The translations under genes were made by a program, and so were the position numbers. 64,000 nucleotides of DNA, from contig NZ_JAOEEA010000003.1 in the NCBI RefSeq assembly GCF_029837695.1, positions 186,001-250,000 on the forward strand, read 5' to 3'. Shown in pieces: positions 30,465 to 40,614 of the stretch. The stretch is from Pseudomonas sp. GD04019. GTDB lineage: Bacteria; Pseudomonadota; Gammaproteobacteria; Pseudomonadales; Pseudomonadaceae. The notes under the pieces are model-generated. The model was not told where the DNA came from. It saw only the letters and a program-made list of their open reading frames with translations, and ran no database searches. Numbering within the stretch: position 1 is the first letter of the stretch; every line of letters begins with the position of its first letter.

Positions 30465-31697
30465 CTAGTGCGTGGGTTGTGGCAGCTGCGGCAGACGCTG
30501 TCCCTGCAGCATGAGCATCTCCTGCAGCAGGCGATTACTGCCTTCGACATCGCCCTGGCTGGCCAGCAGGCGCGCCAGCTCCGCGCAGGTCTCGGCGCTG
30601 CGGGAGAACTCCAGGCTGATCTCGAAGTACTCGCGGGCCTTGCCCCACAGGCCGTTCTGCAGGCACAGGCGGCCCAGGCTGAGCAGCAGCAGCGGGTCCT
30701 GCGGATGCTGCTTGAGCAGCCCTTCGGCCGTCTGCAGCTGACGCGCCGGATCGCGCCCGCGCAGCTGGCCGTAGAGACGCATCAAGCGTGCGTCGTAGCC
30801 CTGCTTGAGCGCCTTGCGCAGTACCTCTTCGGCCTCCTCCTGGGCGCCCAGGGCACGCAGCTGACCGGCGTATGCCAGCAGCAGTTCGGCATCCTGGCGC
30901 TGCGCCGAGGACAGCTGCTGCCAGGCCGCAGTGAGCGGTTGCAGCGCAACTTCGCCCTGGTCCAGGCCCTGTTCGCCGGCAGACTGCAGGCGGGCAATCC
31001 ACACCTTGCGCTCCAGCTCGGCCAGCGCCTCGCCTTCCAACACCTTGGCCTTGCGCAGCTCCGGCAGCAGCTCGAGCAAAGCGGCCCAGTCACCGCGTTC
31101 GACCAGGGTGCGCTGGAGCTGCTCCAGCACTATGTGGTGGCGCGGATGGCGCTCGCGCATGGCCTGCAGGGTATCCAGCGCACCTTGTAGATTGCCCTGT
31201 TCGCGCTGCAACTCGGCGTGGGTCAGGGCGATGGCCAGCTCGGCCTGGGGCTGGCGCCGCAGCGCCTGCTCCAGCAACTCCTCGCTCTCTTCCACGCGCC
31301 CCAGCTTGTGCGCAGCGCGGGCCGCGCCCAGGTAGTACATCAGCGGCTGGCGCTCGCCTTCGGCGGCCAGGCGCAGGTGGCGCACCGCGCGCTCCCAGCG
31401 GCCCTCGATCAGGTCGAGCAGGCCCTTGTCGGCGGCCAGTTGCTGGCGCCGGCCGCGCTGGCGGCGCGACCAGGGATTGACCAACCCGCCGGACACCAGC
31501 AGCAGGCGCACCAGCCAGCGCAGCGTCCACAGCAGCAGCACGGCAACCACGATCAGCAGCAGGAACACCCACAGACTCGACTCGTAGCGCAGGCCCTTCC
31601 AGGCGATCAGCACATAGCCGCTGTGTTCGACGATGGCCAGGCCGAGCGCGGTGGCAGCGGCCACCACCAGGATCAGCAGCAGAGCGGCGCGCATCAT
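30465..31697 (-). CDS. hemY: Haem biosynthesis-associated protein HemY
   Basis: A 410-residue protein with two N-terminal membrane segments (to about residue 65) and a cytoplasmic/periplasmic tetratricopeptide-like helical domain. This is the proteobacterial HemY_N/TPR protein, not the protoporphyrinogen oxidase of the same name. The ATG overlaps the hemX stop (ATGA). It ends the hemC-hemD-hemX-hemY operon. Confidence 0.93.
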   Translation of the reverse strand: MMRAALLLILVVAAATALGLAIVEHSGYVLIAWKGLRYESSLWVFLLLIVVAVLLLWTLRWLVRLLLVSGGLVNPWSRRQRGRRQQLAADKGLLDLIEGRWERAVRHLRLAAEGERQPLMYYLGAARAAHKLGRVEESEELLEQALRRQPQAELAIALTHAELQREQGNLQGALDTLQAMRERHPRHHIVLEQLQRTLVERGDWAALLELLPELRKAKVLEGEALAELERKVWIARLQSAGEQGLDQGEVALQPLTAAWQQLSSAQRQDAELLLAYAGQLRALGAQEEAEEVLRKALKQGYDARLMRLYGQLRGRDPARQLQTAEGLLKQHPQDPLLLLSLGRLCLQNGLWGKAREYFEISLEFSRSAETCAELARLLASQGDVEGSNRLLQEMLMLQGQRLPQLPQPTH

Positions 31698-32839
31698 TGC
31701 CCGCCCTCCTCGATCGCCTCGACATCGGGCTCGAGCGCAGGCTCGGCTTCGGCCTCGGGCATCAGCTCGGCGGCTTCGCGGCGCTTGAGATAGGCCTGCA
31801 GGCCGGCCAGGGCGTCATCCAGCTTGGGCATGCTGGCGACCACCTTCTGCCCACTCAACTCGCCGATGCGTTTCTGCATGGCCTGCACGGCCTGGTTGTC
31901 GCGATCGAAATAGCTGTCCAGCACCTCGCTGGCGGAAGCCAGGGCCTGGCGATAGACCTGCTGCTCGCCGTTGAGCGCGCCCCATTGGGCCTGTTCCAGG
32001 GCCAGCGCCAGGGTCAGGCGCACCTGCGCCAGGCTCTGCCCGGCCAATTGCGGGCGCACATCCTGGTCGGCGTGCAGGTCGATGCGCACGTAGCGTGACA
32101 GCTCCTCCCACAGCGCTTCCCAACGGCTGCTGTCACTGGCGTTGACGCTGCTCTGCACTTCCGCCGGCAGGATGTATTCGGGGGCCAGCATCTGCAGCTG
32201 GGCGACTTGGCCGCGCAGGGCGGCCAGTTGCAGGAACAGACCACTGCGGTCCACCTGGGGCAGGCTGCGCAGTGCCTCCAGCACCTTGATCAGCTCACCG
32301 CGGGCGGCGAAGGCCTGCGGATCATTCTGCGCGCGCAGGATATCGTCGGCGCCCTGCACCAGGGCCACGGCGCTGTCCACGTCCTGCAGCGCGGAGAGGC
32401 GCAGCATGGCCAGACGCAGCAGGTGCTCGGCCTCGGCCAGACGCCAATCCTCGCGACTCTTGCCGAGCAGGCCGGAGAGGCTCTGGGCCAGGCGCTGCTG
32501 CTCGCCCTGCAGGCTTACCAGCAGATCGCGCTGGGTGGCCAGTTCATCCGCCGTGGGCAGGCCGGCCAGGCGTTTGGCCACATGCTCCTCGCTAGCTTTC
32601 ACCCGTGCCTGGGCGGCTTCGCCGGCCTGCTGGAACTGCGCCAGCCGCTGCGCGGCCTGGCCCTGCTGCTGATACAGCTGCCAGGCGCTCCAGCCACCGG
32701 CGCCGAGGGCGGCCAGGCCAACCAGCAGCGCCAGCCAGGCCGGGCCGCGGCCCTTGGCCTTGGGCGTGACGGCCAGCGGCGGCTGGTCGACCTGGGTTTG
32801 CGGGGTCTGTTCGCTGATCTGCGGGGCTGTTTCGCTCAC
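31694..32839 (-). CDS. hemX: HemX family protein
   Basis: A 381-residue protein annotated in many genomes as uroporphyrinogen-III C-methyltransferase, though it lacks the SAM methyltransferase fold. It has a short cytoplasmic N-terminus, one membrane span (LALLVGLAALGAGGWSAWQLY) and a long coiled-coil/helical periplasmic part. I place the start at GTG 32839, preceded by AAGGAAGGAC, 14 bases after hemD. The catalytic label should not be trusted. Confidence 0.9.
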   Translation of the reverse strand: MSETAPQISEQTPQTQVDQPPLAVTPKAKGRGPAWLALLVGLAALGAGGWSAWQLYQQQGQAAQRLAQFQQAGEAAQARVKASEEHVAKRLAGLPTADELATQRDLLVSLQGEQQRLAQSLSGLLGKSREDWRLAEAEHLLRLAMLRLSALQDVDSAVALVQGADDILRAQNDPQAFAARGELIKVLEALRSLPQVDRSGLFLQLAALRGQVAQLQMLAPEYILPAEVQSSVNASDSSRWEALWEELSRYVRIDLHADQDVRPQLAGQSLAQVRLTLALALEQAQWGALNGEQQVYRQALASASEVLDSYFDRDNQAVQAMQKRIGELSGQKVVASMPKLDDALAGLQAYLKRREAAELMPEAEAEPALEPDVEAIEEGGQ

Positions 32840-32853
32840 GTGTCCTTCCTTTG

Positions 32854-33636
32854 CTAGTGGGCCGGCGCCGGCGTAGCGCGCAGGGCCGCCAGAACAGCCG
32901 CAGCACTGGCGCCGCGACAATCGATAACCTGCCGTGCCCCCGCCGCGCGGGCCATCTCGGCCACCCGCGGGCTGGGCACCAGCAAGGGTAGCCGAGCCAG
33001 CTCCGCCCAGGCGTCGGCGGCCAGCTGGCGGAGGTTGTCCAGGCCTTGCGCGCTGCTGACCAGCAGGGCGTTCAGCTGCGATTCTTCGACCACCCGCGCC
33101 AGCGTACCGGCAGGGTATTGAGGCCGTATACGGCGATAGAGTTCCAGATAGTCCACGCTGACGCCACGCTGGCGCAGGGTTTCGGCGATCAGTTCGCGGC
33201 CGCCCTCCCCGCGCATGATCAGCACCCGCGGGCTCGGAACCTGCAACGCCGCGTCCAGCTGCGGCAGCGCCAGCAGCGCCTCGCTGTCATCACCCGCGCT
33301 GGGGCAACTGGCTTGCAGGCCGTAGGGCTGCAGGTACTGATCGAGGATCTGTGCGGTGGCAGCGCCGACGCTGAACCAGCGCGGGCCAGCCGGCGGCTGC
33401 GCGCGATGGCGGGCCAGCAGATCGAGGCCCAGACGCGCCGCCGGCTTGCTGACCACGATGATCGCGCTGTAATGCTGCAGATCGAGTGCAGTGGCGCGCT
33501 GCTCGGGCGTCTCGGCCAGCGCCTCGGTCTCCAGCAGCGGCAGGCTGCGGCTGAATACCCCGGCCTCGGCCAGTGTCGCGGCCAGGGCCTCGCACTCGGC
33601 GGCCGGGCGGGTCAGCAGCAGGCGCCAGCCCGTCAC
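32854..33636 (-). CDS. hemD: Uroporphyrinogen-III synthase
   Basis: A 260-residue enzyme that cyclises hydroxymethylbilane with inversion of ring D. The bilobed fold shows in [19 protein letters not shown] at the start and [14 protein letters not shown] in the second lobe. The start is GTG at 33636, overlapping the hemC stop in a GTGA arrangement. The upstream in-frame region is a shadow of hemC. Confidence 0.93.
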   Translation of the reverse strand: MTGWRLLLTRPAAECEALAATLAEAGVFSRSLPLLETEALAETPEQRATALDLQHYSAIIVVSKPAARLGLDLLARHRAQPPAGPRWFSVGAATAQILDQYLQPYGLQASCPSAGDDSEALLALPQLDAALQVPSPRVLIMRGEGGRELIAETLRQRGVSVDYLELYRRIRPQYPAGTLARVVEESQLNALLVSSAQGLDNLRQLAADAWAELARLPLLVPSPRVAEMARAAGARQVIDCRGASAAAVLAALRATPAPAH

Positions 33637-34565
33637 TCGGCAGCGGCCTCGCCGTAGACCGCCTTGAGAATGGCTTCCGCACCCTGGGCCAGCAGCTGCT
33701 CGGCGACCCGCACGCCGAGCGCTTCGGCATCGATACCGTGACCTTCGGCGCGCAACAGCAGACCGCCATCGGGCTGGCCGACCAGACCGCGCAGCCAAAT
33801 CTGCTCGCCTTCGAGCAGCGCGTAGCAGGCGATGGGCACCTGGCAGCCGCCGTTGAGGCGCTTGTTCAGCGCGCGCTCGGCGATCACGCGGGTGGCGGTT
33901 TCGGCGTGGTGCAGCGGTGCCAACAGCGCATGGATCTCGCTGTCGGCACTGCGGCACTCGATGCCTACGGCGCCCTGGCCACCGGCTGGCAGGCTGTCGT
34001 CGACGCTGATCGAGGAGCGGATACGCTCCTCGAAGCCGAGGCGGATCAGGCCCGCGGCGGCGAGGATGATGGCGTCGTACTCGCCGGCATCCAGCTTGGC
34101 CAGGCGGGTGTTCACGTTGCCGCGCAGGAACTGGATTTTCAGGTCCGGCCGACGCGCCAGCAGCTGGGCCTGGCGGCGCAGGCTGGAAGTACCGACCACG
34201 CTGCCGGCCGGCAGGGCGTCGAGGCTGTCGTAGGTATTGGAGACGAAAGCGTCGCGCGGGTCTTCGCGCTCGCAGATGCAGAACAGGCCGAGGCCTTCGG
34301 GGAAGTCCATCGGCACGTCCTTCATGGAGTGCACGGCGATGTCGGCTTCGTTTTCCAGCAGGGCGGTTTCCAGTTCCTTGACGAACAGGCCCTTGCCACC
34401 GATTTTCGCCAGGGGCGCGTCGAGCAGCTTGTCGCCGCGACTGACCATGGGCACCAGGCTGACTTGCAGCCCTGGATGGGCTTGTTCCAGACGGGCTTTG
34501 ACGTACTCGGCCTGCCACAGGGCCAGGGCGCTCTTACGGGTGGCGATGCGGATTTCGCGGGACAT
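33633..34565 (-). CDS. hemC: Hydroxymethylbilane synthase (porphobilinogen deaminase)
   Basis: A 310-residue enzyme that polymerises four porphobilinogens. The dipyrromethane cofactor cysteine is in [11 protein letters not shown], and active-site motifs such as [21 protein letters not shown] and [11 protein letters not shown] are all present. It heads the hemCDXY operon, 92 bases downstream of algR on the same strand, the order known from Pseudomonas. Confidence 0.97.
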   Translation of the reverse strand: MSREIRIATRKSALALWQAEYVKARLEQAHPGLQVSLVPMVSRGDKLLDAPLAKIGGKGLFVKELETALLENEADIAVHSMKDVPMDFPEGLGLFCICEREDPRDAFVSNTYDSLDALPAGSVVGTSSLRRQAQLLARRPDLKIQFLRGNVNTRLAKLDAGEYDAIILAAAGLIRLGFEERIRSSISVDDSLPAGGQGAVGIECRSADSEIHALLAPLHHAETATRVIAERALNKRLNGGCQVPIACYALLEGEQIWLRGLVGQPDGGLLLRAEGHGIDAEALGVRVAEQLLAQGAEAILKAVYGEAAAE

Positions 34566-34657
34566 GGGCAATTCCAGGAAGCGGACTGCCGCGGATGATA
34601 ACAGGATGACCAGCGCACGCCCGCAGGCACAATCGCCGCAGGCGTTCACACGTGGCG

Positions 34658-35407
34658 CTACAGGCTGTGCATCAGCTTACGCACGCCGGCCACATGGCGC
34701 CGGCTGACGGTCAGGGCATCCGGGCCGAGGCCCTTGAGGTACAGCTGGAAGTGCCCCAGCGGCGTGCGCTGCAGGCGCTCGATGCGCTCGCGAGCGACCA
34801 GGGCGTTGCGGTGGATGCGCACGAAGCGCTCACCAAACTCGTCCTCCAGCGCCTTCAGCGGCTCGTCCAGCAGCACCTCGCCACCTTCATGGCGCAGGGT
34901 CACGTACTTGTGATCGGCGATGAAGAAGATCACCTGTTCCAGCGGAATCAGCTCGATGCCCTTACGGGTACGCGCGCTGATATGGCTGCGCGGGCCGGCG
35001 CCATTGTCGCCACCGGAGGGGCGAGTGAGGGCGGCGAGCTGCACCCGGTTGGGCCGCTCGGCCTTCTTCAGCGCAGCGGCCAGTGCCTCCGGCCGCACCG
35101 GTTTGACCAGGTAGCCGACGGCGCTGACGTCGAAGGCCTCCAGGGCGAACTCATCATGGGCGGTGCAGAAGATCACCGCCGGCGGCGCCTCGCGTTCGCA
35201 CAGCTTGGCCGCTACCTGCAGGCCATCGAGGCCGGGCATGCGGATATCCAGCAGGACCACGTCCGGCCGCAAGCTGTCGATCAGCGTCAGAGCCTCTTCA
35301 CCATTGCTGGCCGAGGGCTCGAGGACACGATAGCCATCGAGTTCACCGACCATGCGGGCCAGTCGCTCGCGGGCAAGGGGTTCGTCATCGACGATCAGCA
35401 CATTCAT
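34658..35407 (-). CDS. algR: Alginate regulatory response regulator AlgR (LytTR type)
   Basis: A 249-residue response regulator: a receiver domain with the phospho-acceptor Asp54 in [13 protein letters not shown], then a C-terminal LytTR DNA-binding domain ([26 protein letters not shown]). In P. aeruginosa AlgR controls alginate, type IV pili (fimU operon), rhamnolipid and other virulence genes. The ATG at 35407 overlaps the algZ stop. Confidence 0.96.
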   Translation of the reverse strand: MNVLIVDDEPLARERLARMVGELDGYRVLEPSASNGEEALTLIDSLRPDVVLLDIRMPGLDGLQVAAKLCEREAPPAVIFCTAHDEFALEAFDVSAVGYLVKPVRPEALAAALKKAERPNRVQLAALTRPSGGDNGAGPRSHISARTRKGIELIPLEQVIFFIADHKYVTLRHEGGEVLLDEPLKALEDEFGERFVRIHRNALVARERIERLQRTPLGHFQLYLKGLGPDALTVSRRHVAGVRKLMHSL

Positions 35408-36486
35408 ATTGCTCGGGCTTCCTGCATGAGTCTCGAACAAGGATAGCGTAGACAGGTGAAGTGGCGCCCGTCACGGCGATCCACGCTGAGACTCGCGCCG
35501 GGGCCGAAAAGTGCCGCCAGACGCGCGTCGATATTCACCAGGGCCTGGTGGGTGCCGCGCGACGGCTGCTGTTCGGCGCTTTCCTGGTAGGGGTTGCTCA
35601 CACAGAGCTGGAACACCCCGTCCCGGTAGTCCGCCTCGATCCGTACCAGGCCGCCCTCGATGCGCGGCTGGATGCCATAGATAAGGGCATTCTCCAGCAA
35701 CGGCTGCAGGGTCAGCTGGGGGATCGGCAAGTCCGTCGGCACGTTTTCCACCTGCCAATCCAACTGTAGCCGGTCGCCGAGCCGATAGTGTTCGATCGAC
35801 AGATATCTCTTCGCCAACTCCAGCTCATCGCCCCAGGCCACCAGGGTGCCGGGCTTGGCCAGACTGGCACGGAACAGGTCGGACAGATCGAGCACCGCCT
35901 GCTCGGCCTTGTTCGGGTCGATGGCCACCAGGCTGGCGATGCTGTTCAGGCTGTTGAACAGGAAGTGCGGGCGGATGCGCGCCTGCAACGACTCGATGCG
36001 TGCCTTCAGCTCCGCCTGCTGCTGCTTGCGCCACTGGCTCTGCAGATAGAAGTAGCGCAGCAGCAGAGCCGACATGATCAGACTGATCAGCGCATGGCGC
36101 AGGTACAGGTTGACCTCGCCCTCGCGCGGCAACGGCCCGCCCAGCTCGTAGTAGTCGGCCACCGCCGTGCAGGCCAATGCCAGCCCCACCACCAGGGCGC
36201 AGCACAGGGTGCCGGCCAGGGCCGCGCGCAACCGCGCCAGCAGCGGGCGCAGGCGGCACAGCAGCGCGGCCGAGAGCAGCACTATCCACTGCACGAACAG
36301 CGAGGTCAGCGCCAGGCGCACCCAGTTGAAGCCCGGCTGCATCGGCTCGGACAGCACCAGCACCAGCACCAGCAGCTCGGCCAGCAGCACCAGGCTGAGC
36401 AGCGCCTCGGGCTCGCACAGCTCCGGCAGGAAGAAATCATCGTCCGGGGCGAGGGTGCGCCCCTTGTTGAACCAGTGGATTTTCAT
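35404..36486 (-). CDS. algZ: Sensor histidine kinase AlgZ/FimS (LytS-like)
   Basis: A 360-residue membrane sensor with four to six spans in the first half, then a His_kinase domain with the histidine in [17 protein letters not shown] and a HATPase-like C-terminal region. Like P. aeruginosa FimS it belongs to the LytS-type group without typical N and G boxes. It partners AlgR, whose gene overlaps by four bases. It is divergent from argH. Confidence 0.94.
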   Translation of the reverse strand: MKIHWFNKGRTLAPDDDFFLPELCEPEALLSLVLLAELLVLVLVLSEPMQPGFNWVRLALTSLFVQWIVLLSAALLCRLRPLLARLRAALAGTLCCALVVGLALACTAVADYYELGGPLPREGEVNLYLRHALISLIMSALLLRYFYLQSQWRKQQQAELKARIESLQARIRPHFLFNSLNSIASLVAIDPNKAEQAVLDLSDLFRASLAKPGTLVAWGDELELAKRYLSIEHYRLGDRLQLDWQVENVPTDLPIPQLTLQPLLENALIYGIQPRIEGGLVRIEADYRDGVFQLCVSNPYQESAEQQPSRGTHQALVNIDARLAALFGPGASLSVDRRDGRHFTCLRYPCSRLMQEARAI

Positions 36487-36694
36487 CCGCGCAGTTTCCT
36501 TGTGTGCCCCCTCGGGCGGCAAGCCAGAGCGCTCCGGCCGGGCTAAAACGGGTGCCCAAATGCGGGCTCGTGCTGAAAACTGTGACGTGCCCTGCAGATC
36601 GGCGCGGCCTCGGTTTTCCCGGCAAGGCTGTTATTATCGGCGCACTTTGTCCGTTCCGCAGGCGCCGCGCCTGCCCAGTCCCGCGAGTTCTGCC

Positions 36695-38089
<1,395 letters not shown>

Positions 38090-38116
38090 TCGCCCAACGA
38101 GGGAAAGGGACTTCCC

Positions 38117-38359
38117 ATGCTTGAGTTGTTACTACGTGGCCTGCTTTTCCTCGGCCAGGCCATCCTGGAGCTGATTTTCAGCTACCTCTTCTACAGCGCC
38201 GGGTGGCTGCTTTTACGCCTGCTGACGCTGGGCCGCTATCCGCGCCTGCCGCTAAGACAAGTTGATCCGGACAGTCCGCGCGGTAGCTGGATCGCCGCCT
38301 TCGGCGTCCTCTGCCTGGTTGCCCTGCCACTGACCGTACTGGTTCTCCTCTACGGTTGA
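38117..38359 (+). CDS. Small membrane protein, unknown
   Basis: An 80-residue protein with two hydrophobic regions: LLLRGLLFLGQAILELIFSY at the N-terminus and WIAAFGVLCLVALPLTVLVL at the C-terminus. It begins 27 bases after argH, with GAGGGAAAGGG upstream of the ATG, and is followed after 19 bases by the GNAT gene, so it is probably co-transcribed. Family not recognised. Confidence 0.7.
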   Translation: MLELLLRGLLFLGQAILELIFSYLFYSAGWLLLRLLTLGRYPRLPLRQVDPDSPRGSWIAAFGVLCLVALPLTVLVLLYG

Positions 38360-38378
38360 ACACTTCGAGAGTATCCCC

Positions 38379-38858
38379 ATGAACCTGCATATCCGCCCCG
38401 CCACCGCCGACGACGCCGCGCTGATCCTGCGCTTCATCACCGACCTGGCCATCTACGAGAAGGCCGAGCACGAGGTGAAAACCGACGTGGCCGGCATCCG
38501 CGACAGCCTGTTCGGCGAAGGCAGCACCACTCACGGCCTGATCTGCGAGCAGGATGGCGTGCCGGTCGGCTTCGCCGTGTATTTCTTCAGCTACTCGACC
38601 TGGCTGGGCAAGCACGGCATTTACCTGGAAGACCTCTACGTCTCCCCCGAGCACCGCAAGCTCGGCGCCGGCAAGGCTCTGCTGCGCCACCTGGCCCAAT
38701 TGGCCGTGGCCAAGGGCTGTGGACGCATGGAATGGGCGGTACTGGACTGGAATACGCCGGCCATGGAGTTCTACGAAGCCTTCGGCGCCCGTCCCAAGGA
38801 CGACTGGATCTGCTACCGCCTGACCGGCCAGGCCCTCCTCGACTTCGCCGCCGGCTGA
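38379..38858 (+). CDS. GNAT family N-acetyltransferase
   Basis: A 159-residue acetyltransferase. The acetyl-CoA binding motif A is in EDLYVSPEHRKLGAGKALL and the C-terminal region EWAVLDWNTPAMEFYEAFGA matches the diamine/spermidine acetyltransferase subgroup. The acceptor is unknown. It follows the small membrane protein gene on the plus strand. Confidence 0.9.
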   Translation: MNLHIRPATADDAALILRFITDLAIYEKAEHEVKTDVAGIRDSLFGEGSTTHGLICEQDGVPVGFAVYFFSYSTWLGKHGIYLEDLYVSPEHRKLGAGKALLRHLAQLAVAKGCGRMEWAVLDWNTPAMEFYEAFGARPKDDWICYRLTGQALLDFAAG

Positions 38859-38881
38859 CGCCGGCAGCGGGCACACTGCCC

Positions 38882-39541
38882 TCAGGCCTTGCTCTTGAGG
38901 AAGGCCATGAAGCCGGGCATGCCGGCTTCCTTCTGGGCGGCGATCATCTGCACGTGCGGGTTCTGCTGCAGCCGCTCCAGCAGCGCGCGGGCGGCCGGGA
39001 AGTCGGCCAGCAGGTCCAGGCCGAACAGCTTCTGCGCCACCACGGCGGCCAGGTCGATGCTGTAGAGGAAGTACAGGTCGGCCAGGCTGAACTGCTCGCC
39101 GGCTACATAAGGGGCGAAACGGCCGTGGCGCTTGAGCGTGGCGACGCCGGCCAGCAGCTCGCCGCGCGCCTTGTCCTTGATCGCCGGCTCCACCGGGTTG
39201 CGGAAAAACGCCTCCGGGTAGCAACTGCGTGCCGGCAGCTCGATGTACAGCTCGATTTCCTTCACCAGCGCACGCACCTGGGCCCGCGCATAAGGCTCGG
39301 CCGGCAGCAGCGGGCGGCCTTCGCCAAGTTCTTCCAGGTAGTCGAGGATGGCGCTGGTCTCGCTGATGTAGCCATGCTCGGTCTGCAGCACCGGCACCTT
39401 GCCGCGCGGGCTGATGGCGAGGAAGGCCTCGTCCTGGCAGCCGTAGACGGTGACGGTGTCGAACGCCAACCCCTTCTCCAGCAGGGCCAGGTGCACCATG
39501 TTGTAGTAGTTGCTGACGGCAAATCCGTGGAGTCTGAGCAT
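38882..39541 (-). CDS. Glutathione S-transferase family protein
   Basis: A 219-residue cytosolic GST. The thioredoxin-like N-terminal domain has LHGFAVSNYYNMVHLALLEK and the glutathione-binding GKVPVLQTEHGYISETSAIL (cis-proline after VP and the E-S-A pair); a helical C-terminal domain follows. The substrate is unknown. It is convergent with the GNAT gene. Confidence 0.9.
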   Translation of the reverse strand: MLRLHGFAVSNYYNMVHLALLEKGLAFDTVTVYGCQDEAFLAISPRGKVPVLQTEHGYISETSAILDYLEELGEGRPLLPAEPYARAQVRALVKEIELYIELPARSCYPEAFFRNPVEPAIKDKARGELLAGVATLKRHGRFAPYVAGEQFSLADLYFLYSIDLAAVVAQKLFGLDLLADFPAARALLERLQQNPHVQMIAAQKEAGMPGFMAFLKSKA

Positions 39542-39671
39542 GGGTCGCTTCCAGGCAGGAAAAACCCAGTTATAGCCGGCCGCGGCGCCAGGGGAAGCTT
39601 CATCAGACGGCTGAATGGCACGGCAACGCGCAGGCCGTGGCACACTGCGAATCAGCAACCGAGGAGTCGCC

Positions 39672-39947
39672 ATGAGCGAGCACGACGACAACGACGAAGA
39701 AGCCTTCGCCGAACAGACCCTGATCCAGGCCATCGAGAACCAGCTGGAAGCGGATAACCCGCCGGCGGCCAAGGCGGTCTACAACAAGCTGACCCTGGTG
39801 GGTTACCCGCGCGAGGAAATCCTCGAACTGATGGCCCTGGTGCTGGCGCACGAGATCGACGCCATGCTGCGCGACGACCGTCCCTTCGACGGCGCCTGGT
39901 ACGAGCAGGCGCTGCGCGCCCTGCCCGATCTTCCCGAGCCAGGCTGA
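39672..39947 (+). CDS. Small acidic conserved protein
   Basis: A 91-residue acidic protein beginning MSEHDDNDEEAFAEQTLIQA, helical throughout, with VGYPREEILELMALVLAHEI. I recognise it only as a short conserved protein often found near cyaA in Pseudomonas. The start at 39672 follows GAGGAG. No function is assigned. Confidence 0.75.
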   Translation: MSEHDDNDEEAFAEQTLIQAIENQLEADNPPAAKAVYNKLTLVGYPREEILELMALVLAHEIDAMLRDDRPFDGAWYEQALRALPDLPEPG

Positions 39948-40019
39948 TCACCGACTACACTGAGCCGAATGATTCCCGCCGTGCCCTCGCGCGGCCCACG
40001 ACAACAAGCCGGAGTCGCC

Positions 40020-40262
40020 ATGGCCTACACCCCCGAACTGATCGCCGAACTGGAAATCCTCGCCCTGTACAACCTGGACAATCACCAGGAGGGGCTCAAG
40101 GTGCACAACAACGCCTCCAACCACACTCAAATGGCCATCACCCGCCTGCACGAAAAGGGCCTGGTGACCCAGGCCGACGGCGGCTATCTGACCAGCCTGG
40201 GGCTGGACGCCGCCGAGCATGCGCAAGCGCTGCTGACCATCCTCTGCCCGCAACCGGCCTGA
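40020..40262 (+). CDS. TIGR02647 family protein
   Basis: An 80-residue protein, MAYTPELIAELEILALYNLD onward, matching TIGR02647, a small family with a likely winged-helix-like fold (TQMAITRLHEKGLVTQADGG). It may be a DNA-binding protein, but no function is known. Its TGA stop is made with the first two bases of the long MITE-like element that follows. Confidence 0.85.
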   Translation: MAYTPELIAELEILALYNLDNHQEGLKVHNNASNHTQMAITRLHEKGLVTQADGGYLTSLGLDAAEHAQALLTILCPQPA

Positions 40263-40474
40263 GAACCTGCCGACGATCTCCTGATCGTCGGCCATGCTGC
40301 GTTGAAATGGGGCCGAGGCGCGGCGTCTCGGGCTGATCATTTACCGCTGGTAAACTCCGCGCCCTCGCCCCGTTTATTCGCTGGCGCTCACCCTTCGGGC
40401 CAGCCTGCGGCTGTTACTCGCGCCAGTCGTTGCGCCTTGCCTGGCTCTAGCGCAAAAGATCGTAAACAGATTCT
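40262..40474. mobile_element. MITE-like element, full-length copy
   Basis: A 213-base non-coding element with imperfect 18-base inverted ends: AGAACCTGCCGACGATCT on the left and AGAATCTGTTTACGATCT (inverted) on the right, four mismatches. The inside contains GCGTTGAAATGGGGCC, a hairpin-rich GC segment and TGCCTGGCTC. It shares both ends and flanking sequence with the deleted copy at 10042-10124. It fills most of the 352-base gap before cyaA; the remaining bases 40475-40614 show nothing recognisable. Confidence 0.75.
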
Positions 40475-40614
40475 GCTCCGCGCCCGGGGGCGGCGCGCCC
40501 CCGAACTTCTCCCTACAGTCGCGGCCGGGAGCCGCCGATACACTGGGCAGGAATGGCTGCCCGGCGCCGCTCGGCGCTGGTAGTCTTGCTGCCACCATCG
40601 CTTTCGAGCAGTAC

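Noticed and set aside
31694-32839. HemX as a SAM-dependent uroporphyrinogen methyltransferase
   Set aside because: No methyltransferase motifs are seen; the protein has one membrane span and a coiled-coil domain, so the catalytic name is a historical label.
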